Below, one piece after another: positions 55,352 to 64,000 of a DNA stretch of 64,000 nt. The notes under the pieces were generated by a model. The model worked only from the letters and a program-made list of their open reading frames with translations, had not been told where the DNA came from and searched no databases. How positions within the stretch are numbered: position 1 is the first letter of the stretch; each line of letters begins with the position of its first letter. The position numbers were made by a program, and so were the translations under genes. The stretch is from Enterococcus termitis. Lineage in GTDB: Bacteria > Bacillota > Bacilli > Lactobacillales > Enterococcaceae. The stretch is from positions 342,528-406,527 of the forward strand of contig NZ_MIJY01000012.1 in the NCBI RefSeq assembly GCF_001730305.1, read 5' to 3'.

Positions 55352-55562
55352 AACAAATCTCCCTTATATCAATTGAGAACGATATTTCTAAAAATAAAAA
55401 GTAGAAATTCTCGATTTTAAAGATATTTTTATCATTATCTATTAAAAACAAGGAGAATACAATCCTGTTTAAGGAAAAATGTATATTTTTTGGTAAAATC
55501 CGTTGAACTATTTTCCATTATCATAAAATCATACAAAATCGAAAGCTTGGTAAAAATAGCTT

Positions 55563-55591
55563 TTGCTTGATTGCTAAAAAAATGGTATTGT
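55563..55591 (+). promoter_or_regulatory. Promoter for DUF951-ychF
   Basis: TTGCTT and TATTGT with 17-bp spacing, about 70 bp before the DUF951 start. The remainder of 55352-55562 is AT-rich without a recognised feature. Confidence 0.55.
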
Positions 55592-55661
55592 ATCTTTGTA
55601 TGTTTATGTTGGATTTCATAAATATTGCGTACTATTTAATATTAGAAAGGATATGTCTGTA

Positions 55662-55850
55662 ATGTATGATCTTGGTGATATCGTCGAAATGAAAAAACCA
55701 CATGCTTGTCAGGCAAATCGTTGGGAAATTATCCGAATGGGTGCCGATATTAAAATAAAATGTACCAACTGCGGTCATATCGTTATGATGACACGTCGTG
55801 ATTTTGAAAAGAAAATGAAGAAAATTTTGGAAAAAAATAATAAAGGATAG
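55662..55850 (+). CDS. DUF951 protein
   Basis: 62 residues (MYDLGDIVEMKKPHACQANRW, then CTNCGHIVMM). A His-Cys pair and a CxxC hint at metal binding. It regularly precedes ychF in lactic acid bacteria. Start at 55662 is chosen because GAAAGG is well spaced (about 12 bases) and homologues begin MYDLGD; longer frames starting upstream are rejected. Confidence 0.9.
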   Translation: MYDLGDIVEMKKPHACQANRWEIIRMGADIKIKCTNCGHIVMMTRRDFEKKMKKILEKNNKG

Positions 55851-55860
55851 TGAATGATCA

Positions 55861-56961
55861 ATGGCATTAACAGCTGGAATCGTAGGTTTGCCCAACGTAG
55901 GGAAATCAACTCTTTTTAACGCAATTACAAAAGCAGGAGCAGAAGCAGCAAACTACCCGTTTGCGACGATCGACCCGAATGTGGGAATGGTTGAAGTACC
56001 AGATGATCGTTTGCAGCGTTTAACAGAATTAGTAAAACCTAAAAAAACAGTACCAACAACATTTGAATTTACAGATATTGCAGGTATCGTAAAAGGTGCA
56101 AGTAAAGGTGAAGGTCTAGGAAACCAATTTTTGAGTCATATCCGTCAAGTTGATGCGATTTGTCACGTGGTACGTTGTTTTGATGATGATAATATCACTC
56201 ACGTTGAAGGACGCGTGGATCCATTAGCGGATATCGATACGATCAATTTAGAATTGGTTTTAGCTGATTTGGATTCTATCAATAAGCGCTATACTCGTGT
56301 TGCTAAAATTGCTAAAACAAAAGACAAAGATGCTGTCGCTGAATTGGCCGTGTTGGATAAACTTAAGCCAGTCTTGGAAGAAGGATTATCTGCTCGAACA
56401 ATCGAATTTACGGAAGAAGAACAAAAGATTGTTAGAAGTCTGTTCTTATTAACTGCAAAACCTATCTTATATGTAGCGAATGTATCAGAAGATGAAGTTT
56501 CTGATTCAAACAATAATCCTTATGTCCAACAAGTTCGTACGTTTGCTGCGAATGAGAACGCAGAAGTTATTGTAGTGTGCGCGCGAGCAGAAGAAGAAAT
56601 CGCTGAATTAGACGATGAGGACAAGGCTGAATTTTTAGAGGCCTTAGGCATTGAAGAGTCTGGTTTGGATCAATTGATTCGTGCAGCATATGATCTGTTA
56701 GGCTTGGCAACGTATTTTACAGCAGGTGAACAAGAAGTTCGTGCATGGACTTTCCGCAAAGGAATCAAAGCACCTCAAGCAGCAGGAATTATTCATACAG
56801 ATTTCGAGCGCGGTTTCATTCGTGCCGAAACAGTGTCCTTCGATGATTTAAGTACCTATGGCAATATGCAGGCTGCTAAAGAGGCTGGAAAAGTCCGTTT
56901 AGAAGGAAAAGAATATGTTGTACAAGATGGCGATGTTATGCTTTTCCGTTTCAATGTATAG
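55861..56961 (+). CDS. ychF: Redox-regulated ATPase/GTPase YchF
   Basis: 366 residues of the Obg-like P-loop family. [27 protein letters not shown] and the TGS domain at the C-terminus ([34 protein letters not shown]) are diagnostic. NVSED replaces the G4 NKxD, as in ATP-preferring YchF. It is 10 bp after DUF951. Confidence 0.96.
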   Translation: MALTAGIVGLPNVGKSTLFNAITKAGAEAANYPFATIDPNVGMVEVPDDRLQRLTELVKPKKTVPTTFEFTDIAGIVKGASKGEGLGNQFLSHIRQVDAICHVVRCFDDDNITHVEGRVDPLADIDTINLELVLADLDSINKRYTRVAKIAKTKDKDAVAELAVLDKLKPVLEEGLSARTIEFTEEEQKIVRSLFLLTAKPILYVANVSEDEVSDSNNNPYVQQVRTFAANENAEVIVVCARAEEEIAELDDEDKAEFLEALGIEESGLDQLIRAAYDLLGLATYFTAGEQEVRAWTFRKGIKAPQAAGIIHTDFERGFIRAETVSFDDLSTYGNMQAAKEAGKVRLEGKEYVVQDGDVMLFRFNV

Positions 56962-57061
56962 GAAAAATTTGCTAAAAACTGTTTTTCTCCCTAAAAAATG
57001 TGTTAGAATACTTTTTAGGTAAAGACTGCCCCGTTTTTCATGGGCGAGGAGGACGCAAAAA

Positions 57062-57745
57062 ATGGAATCAGAAGCACTTCGAGATATTGTTTCAGAGAAT
57101 CGTGAGCTTGAACAAAAATTGACAAAGAGAAATGAACAGTATATTTTTGATTTAAAAAAATCATTAGTAGCAGCCAACCTTTCTGAAGAAGCGCAGACAT
57201 TGGCTTTGCATGAGATTTTACCCCAATTGGTAGAAGGTCAAAAGAGTGGGAAAACTGCACGTCAGTTGTTTGGTACAGTATCTGAACGTACGGAGTCTAT
57301 TTTAAATAAACCAGAAGAACTACCAGAATCAACACCGACACTGATGTGGCTGGATAATACGTTATTGTTATTTGGGGTAATGACGTTGATGTTCTCGATC
57401 ATGATGATGTGGTCTAAAGGTAAAACACAGCCTTTAGGATTACTGACACTTGTCTTAGCATCGATGGCTGGCGGATATGTATTCTATCTGATGTATAAAT
57501 ATGTTTACCAGTACGATCGTCCTGGCATGGATAAATCAAAACGTCCAGGCTGGTTTAAAACTGGCTTGATTTTAGTCGGGTCAATGCTATTATGGTTAGC
57601 CGTATTTGCAGGGTCAGCGATGTTGCCAGCAGTGATTAATCCGATTTTTGATCCAGTAATCGTGATTATTCTTGGCGGAGTAGCATTGGTAGTCCGTCAT
57701 TTCTTAAAGAAAAAATACAATATGCGCAGTAGTTTAGCACGTTAA
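57062..57745 (+). CDS. DUF1129 membrane protein
   Basis: 227 residues. A soluble N-terminal half (RDIVSENRELEQKLTKRNEQYIFDLKKSLVAANLSEE) is followed by about four membrane helices ending in RHFLKKKYNMR. The family is found next to ychF in lactic acid bacteria; its function is unknown. The ribosome binding site is GAGGAGG. Confidence 0.9.
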   Translation: MESEALRDIVSENRELEQKLTKRNEQYIFDLKKSLVAANLSEEAQTLALHEILPQLVEGQKSGKTARQLFGTVSERTESILNKPEELPESTPTLMWLDNTLLLFGVMTLMFSIMMMWSKGKTQPLGLLTLVLASMAGGYVFYLMYKYVYQYDRPGMDKSKRPGWFKTGLILVGSMLLWLAVFAGSAMLPAVINPIFDPVIVIILGGVALVVRHFLKKKYNMRSSLAR

Positions 57746-57761
57746 TATGTAGAATAAGAAC

Positions 57762-57797
57762 AAAAACACTCAAAACAAAATCTGTTTTGAGTGTTTT
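57762..57797 (+). terminator. Terminator after DUF1129 gene
   Basis: AAAAACACTCAAAACA and TGTTTTGAGTGTTTTT form a perfect 16-bp stem with a five-base loop and T tract. Confidence 0.95.
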
Positions 57798-57847
57798 TAT
57801 TTAAAAAAGGTTAGTATTTGAAATATGCACTTTTTCAAGGTACTTTA

Positions 57848-57866
57848 ATTATAGTAGAACTATAAT
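57848..57866. promoter_or_regulatory. Inverted repeat before the membrane protein gene
   Basis: ATTATAGT-aga-ACTATAAT is a perfect 8+8 repeat just before the ribosome binding site. Its position suggests an operator, or a -10 pair facing both ways. Confidence 0.4.
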
Positions 57867-57883
57867 CTTGAAAGGGTGACATG

Positions 57884-59560
57884 ATGACCGAATGGATCAA
57901 CAAACGAAGTCGACTATTGATTTTCATTAGCTTTCTTCTGTTAAGTTTTTTATCTTTGTATATTGTCTACTTTCAAAATGGTCATATTTTAATCGGTGAT
58001 GACTATCATTTTCATCAAAATCGTATTGAAGGACTGGCACAATCGTTAAAACATGGACTATGGTTTCCTAAAGTTAGTTATTTTTTTATTGGCGGATATG
58101 GGTATGCTTCGAGTTTGTTTTACCCAGATTTTTATCTATATTTTCCAGCTCTTTTAAGAGTTGCTGGATGTTCTTTAGCTACGAGTTTTCTTTTTTTTGC
58201 GATGGCAATCAATCTGGGTACCTTTGGATTGACCTATTTATCCGGGCGTTATATGGGGTTACCTAAGCTTAATAGTTATCTGTTTTCTTTGTTGTATACA
58301 CTATCGATCTACCGGTTACAAGATTTTTTCAATCGTCAAGCGATCGGAGAATTACTGGCAATGAGTTTTTTCCCTTTAGTCTTAGCTAGCTTATCATTGC
58401 TAAAAGCAGGGAAAGTACAAAAATGGTGGCTCTTAACAGTTGCAATGACAGGGATCGGGTTAGCTCATTTTATTTCCTTAGAAATCATTAGTCTGTTCAT
58501 TGGTTTGTATATCATCTTGAATGCCTCTTATTTTCTTAAAAAGCCAATCATTGTTGCGTTTTTTAAGGCTGCAGTCATGACGGTGTTATTATTAGCCTTT
58601 TATTTATTTCCAGTTTTTGAACAGATGAGTCGTATCACGTTTCAAGTAACGGCTAAGCCACTGACATTGATTTCTACTAAAAGCTATTCTATAGGTGAAT
58701 TACTGAAAAATAGCTTTGAGAACCGCGTTTTTCATGCTTCTTCAGCGAATATAGGAATTATTCTTTTAATGGGGCTGTTCGTCTATGGGGCAATGCTTTT
58801 TAAACGAGAAACAGAAAATAAGGAGTTGATTTTTCTTTCTTTCCTGTTTATGTTGATGACCACGAATCTTTTTCCCTGGCAGCTCTTTGACCATACGCCA
58901 TTAAATACGATTCAGTTTCCGTGGCGTTTTCTTTCTGTCGTTACATTGTTGTTAGCCTATTTGATTGCAAATGATTCTATCGGCATATTGAAAAGAGTAC
59001 CTTATGGGTCTGTTATTGTGCTGCTCTTTATTTTACTGGGTGTTGTACTGTATGAATGGGAAAGTATTCGTACTGAAAATAGTCGGGTATTATCGCATCA
59101 GAGCTATGATCAGACAAATAGCTATTATATCGGTGCTGGTCACGAATATTTACCAAAAGAAGTAAATTATGATCAGTTACTGAAAAATAAAAAAAGAAAA
59201 ATGGCTTATGATCCAAATGAGCTTGAACTGACGAATGTCAAATTACCATTTGGCGGTGCAACATTTGACTATTCTGTAAAAAGCTCACGAGAAGCTACGG
59301 TCACACTCCCTTTTATTTATTACTATGGTTATCAAGCAGAAGTTGTTGAGGACAGCAAAACCCAAGTGGTCTTAGGGGCATTGAATAAAGAAAATGGACT
59401 CGTCGATATTCCGTTATCTGGAAAAGGTAAGGTCTCTGTTTCTTATAAAGCAACTTGGATACAAAAAGTTGCTTTAGGGATATCTCTAGGAACACTGTTT
59501 ATATTTCTCCTAGTAAAATTGTCTATCTTTCACTCCCAAGGGTCTAAAGAAGAGAAATAA
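57884..59560 (+). CDS. Large multi-spanning membrane protein, YfhO-like
   Basis: 558 residues with about ten membrane helices and an extracellular domain near the C-terminus (about 400-530), ending with another helix. An HFHQNRIEGLAQSLKHGLWFPKVS segment near the start, with D and H, resembles the 6-pyruvoyl-tetrahydropterin synthase-related/YfhO-like membrane proteins, probably GT-C glycosyltransferases acting on lipid-linked sugars. Two ATGs are adjacent; the second is better spaced from AAAGGG. Function not proven. Confidence 0.8.
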   Translation: MTEWINKRSRLLIFISFLLLSFLSLYIVYFQNGHILIGDDYHFHQNRIEGLAQSLKHGLWFPKVSYFFIGGYGYASSLFYPDFYLYFPALLRVAGCSLATSFLFFAMAINLGTFGLTYLSGRYMGLPKLNSYLFSLLYTLSIYRLQDFFNRQAIGELLAMSFFPLVLASLSLLKAGKVQKWWLLTVAMTGIGLAHFISLEIISLFIGLYIILNASYFLKKPIIVAFFKAAVMTVLLLAFYLFPVFEQMSRITFQVTAKPLTLISTKSYSIGELLKNSFENRVFHASSANIGIILLMGLFVYGAMLFKRETENKELIFLSFLFMLMTTNLFPWQLFDHTPLNTIQFPWRFLSVVTLLLAYLIANDSIGILKRVPYGSVIVLLFILLGVVLYEWESIRTENSRVLSHQSYDQTNSYYIGAGHEYLPKEVNYDQLLKNKKRKMAYDPNELELTNVKLPFGGATFDYSVKSSREATVTLPFIYYYGYQAEVVEDSKTQVVLGALNKENGLVDIPLSGKGKVSVSYKATWIQKVALGISLGTLFIFLLVKLSIFHSQGSKEEK

Positions 59561-59585
59561 CCGTCGTTATCCTTTGGCTTGAGTG

Positions 59586-59616
59586 GCAAAAACATGAGAA
59601 AAATCTCATGTTTTGC
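59586..59616 (+). terminator. Terminator before guaB
   Basis: CAAAAACATGAGA and TCTCATGTTTTG form a stem around AAAA. The T run is part of the stem, so efficiency is uncertain. Confidence 0.65.
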
Positions 59617-59654
59617 AAAACGAACAGAAAATTTATTTAAAGGAAGAAATGCTG

Positions 59655-59683
59655 TTGACTTCCCTTATATTATCTGTTATTTT
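59655..59683 (+). promoter_or_regulatory. guaB: Promoter for guaB
   Basis: TTGACT and TATTTT with 17-bp spacing, 36 bp before the guaB start. Confidence 0.6.
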
Positions 59684-59715
59684 CTTATATAAAATTAAAT
59701 AGAGGAGTGGTCTAG

Positions 59716-61203
<1,488 letters not shown>

Positions 61204-61269
61204 GAATACGAAGAGGCTGGCACTGAAGTGTAGTGAGTACTTCTGTTTCCGCCGTTTAGTTGAATTTTA

Positions 61270-61311
61270 AGGGCTGAGCTATAACTCGAAGAGTTGTAGC
61301 TCAGCCCTTTT
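61270..61311. terminator. Bidirectional terminator between guaB and the deacetylase gene
   Basis: GGGCTGAGCT-a-TAACTC and GAGTT-g-TAGCTCAGCCC pair around GAA, with TTTTATT after. The same ACTC-nnn-GAGT apex occurs at 12883, 20420 and 43420. It overlaps the stop codon of the minus-strand gene. Confidence 0.9.
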
Positions 61312-62803
61312 ATTGTATAGGACGTTCGTCGGTAGAACCGTAATACATGTGCATCGGTTTAGTCTTATTCCCTAATAGCTGTTTAGATGGAATGATTTCA
61401 TAGCCTTCTTCACGTAAGCGATCGATCACGATCGGAACAGCTTCCACAGTTTCTGGATGAATATCATGCATCAAGATAATGGCATCGTTGTATTCAGTAT
61501 CATGAACTCGTTGAATAATTTTGTCTACATTATGACTTTGCCAATCTTGTGAGTCGACCGACCATTGAATGATTGGTTTATTGATGATTGCTGCGACTTC
61601 AGGAGTCACAGCGCCATATGGCGGTCTAAAATCAGTAGGCAGCTTCCCAATAGCACGATAGATAGCTTTATCTGTATTTTGAACTTCTTCATTTATACGC
61701 TCTGGGCTGAGTTCAGTTAACTGGGGATGAGAATAAGAGTGACTAGCAACTTCGTGCCCCTCTTCCGCTGTACGTTTAACAATCGCTTCGTTTTTTACTA
61801 CGTTTTGTCCTAACATGAAAAATGTAGCATTGACCCCTTTATCTTTTAAGATATCTAAAAGTTTGGGTGTTGTTTTAGGATTGGGGCCGTCGTCAAATGT
61901 TAGCGAGATATATTTTTTATTTGGATCCAAGGCAACAGGGGGAGTCTCTTGGAGCGATCTTGGATCAACAAATTCTGAATTGATATAGCCGGTAATTTCA
62001 TTATAAGGCAAGGTCACTTCTTTTTTTCCAGTTGGATTATCAGGTAAATTCAAGCTGATTTTATCTGGATAATAGGTAAATGCTGTGTCTTGTATAGAAA
62101 ACTTCGGCATAGTGAGCACTCCGTCGATAACAGCATTTCCATCAAGGCTGTCATCTAGTAGTTTTTGCTGAACGATTTGCTGAACGGCTAATAAATTTGC
62201 TTCGCTAGTAAAAAGATCCGTAAGGGTTAAACGTTGATTGTTTTTTTGATTGACAACAACCGATGTTTTTCCCGTATTTGTTTGTTTAGACCAGTCTTGC
62301 TTATTCTTTTCCCAAGTGTACGTTGTAATAAAGGGCTGATACCTATTTAATTGCTCGGTTATTTTAGTCATTTTCAGTTGTCCCACGATTTTTCGAGGGG
62401 CGTGGTTCGCTCGATCTTTTTTTATCGTATCGATCATTGCAGTCAATTCACTTTTTAGTGTTGAGAATTGAGGGATCGACTTCGTCTGAGCGGGATTATA
62501 AAGAAGAGTTTGTATATCATTTGTTGTTTCTAAAAATTCTGTACTTTCTATGGGCTCTTCTTTTTGCGCTTGTCGAATCTTCTCTACAAGTGCAGCCGCT
62601 TTTTGCTGGTAGTCATTGTTTTCGTCCTCTTCTGCGGTTTCTTTTGTATCATGCTGGATTGCATGAGTGACATAAAGACCACCGCCAATCAAAAGAAACA
62701 TACTAGTAAAAAGAGAGAGAATAGCTAGCTTTTTACCAGTATGTTGATTTCTGTTTATACGTCGACTGTTTCGAGTGCTATGTGCATGCCTATTTTTATC
62801 CAT
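61310..62803 (-). CDS. Polysaccharide deacetylase, PgdA-like
   Basis: 497 residues. A cytoplasmic basic N-terminus and one membrane helix (LAILSLFTSMFLLIGGGLYV) anchor an extracellular protein. After a DUF3298-like middle region, the NodB domain shows all five motifs: SLTFDDGPNPKTTPKLL, SHSYSHPQ, RPPYGAV, WSVDSQDW, and ILMHDIHPETV. It probably deacetylates peptidoglycan and so raises lysozyme resistance. Start at 62803 has AGAGGAA upstream. Confidence 0.93.
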   Translation of the reverse strand: MDKNRHAHSTRNSRRINRNQHTGKKLAILSLFTSMFLLIGGGLYVTHAIQHDTKETAEEDENNDYQQKAAALVEKIRQAQKEEPIESTEFLETTNDIQTLLYNPAQTKSIPQFSTLKSELTAMIDTIKKDRANHAPRKIVGQLKMTKITEQLNRYQPFITTYTWEKNKQDWSKQTNTGKTSVVVNQKNNQRLTLTDLFTSEANLLAVQQIVQQKLLDDSLDGNAVIDGVLTMPKFSIQDTAFTYYPDKISLNLPDNPTGKKEVTLPYNEITGYINSEFVDPRSLQETPPVALDPNKKYISLTFDDGPNPKTTPKLLDILKDKGVNATFFMLGQNVVKNEAIVKRTAEEGHEVASHSYSHPQLTELSPERINEEVQNTDKAIYRAIGKLPTDFRPPYGAVTPEVAAIINKPIIQWSVDSQDWQSHNVDKIIQRVHDTEYNDAIILMHDIHPETVEAVPIVIDRLREEGYEIIPSKQLLGNKTKPMHMYYGSTDERPIQ

Positions 62804-62915
62804 GATCTTTGATTCCTCTATGTTTTGACTTATCTTTTTACAATAAATCAAATGTAACATGCACAAATTCTGTTTTCAACAGCCTAATCATTAAATTAAG
62901 GATTTCTTTGACTCC

Positions 62916-64000
<1,085 letters not shown>

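Overview
The window is chromosomal DNA from a low-GC Gram-positive coccus and spans the replication origin. Gene order (gyrA-gyrB-recF-yaaA-dnaN-dnaA | oriC | rpmH-rnpA-yidC-jag-mnmE-mnmG ... rsmG-parA-parB ... DUF951-ychF-DUF1129-guaB-serS), protein lengths (DnaA 447 aa, DnaN 376 aa, MnmG 632 aa) and the mix of PTS loci, LPXTG and WxL-type surface proteins point to Enterococcus, probably a relative of E. faecalis rather than E. faecalis itself. Genus is inferred from family knowledge; no database was searched.

Layout. 1-9156: the classical left replichore start, read on the minus strand (gyrA, gyrB, recF, yaaA, dnaN, dnaA), with a bipartite oriC: DnaA boxes and an unwinding element between dnaA and dnaN, and a larger box cluster between dnaA and rpmH. 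9157-17142: the plus-strand block rpmH-rnpA-yidC-jag-mnmE-mnmG, interrupted by a tandem 203-bp repeat between rpmH and rnpA, by a dispersed terminator repeat, by a convincing small-RNA unit (13099-13228) and by an attenuator-like leader before mnmE. 17143-20264: a decayed mobile island in the 3' end of mnmG (integrase remnant, secreted protein, ECF sigma factor with DUF4179 anti-sigma, duplicated mnmG 3' end). 20490-25678: a CcpA-type-regulated fructose-family PTS operon with two class II aldolases and a PRD regulator. 26095-30408: a 1437-residue LPXTG protein whose stalk carries a tyrosine every seventh residue. 30853: a parS site. 31023-37994: assorted accessory genes (lysin, amidinotransferase, nitroreductase/HxlR, PEP-mutase-like, Ada, LytTR regulator, acetyltransferase). 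38082-43368: a divergent galactitol-type PTS locus with DeoR, PfkB kinase and adducin-type aldolase.

43631-46010 is rsmG-parA-parB. From 46011 to about 55560 lies a second accessory insertion: a pair of inverted 29-bp sites with dyad arms and an asymmetric core around a 519-bp AT-rich segment, then a five-gene locus (OmpR-type regulator with a dead receiver, acidic DivIVA-like coiled coil, unknown protein, DUF916/DUF3324 WxL-binding membrane protein, coiled-coil protein), a tyrosine recombinase and an Mga-like regulator. This is the best candidate for an undescribed system: it may be a phase-variable surface or envelope locus.

55662-62803 returns to conserved genes (DUF951, ychF, DUF1129, a large membrane protein, guaB, a PgdA-like deacetylase). 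The window ends in serS, read on the minus strand, which appears to be split by a group II intron whose 3' end is visible at 63905-64000. Regulatory elements recognisable by eye include several sigma-A promoters, two cre sites, many hairpin terminators and operator-like palindromes.
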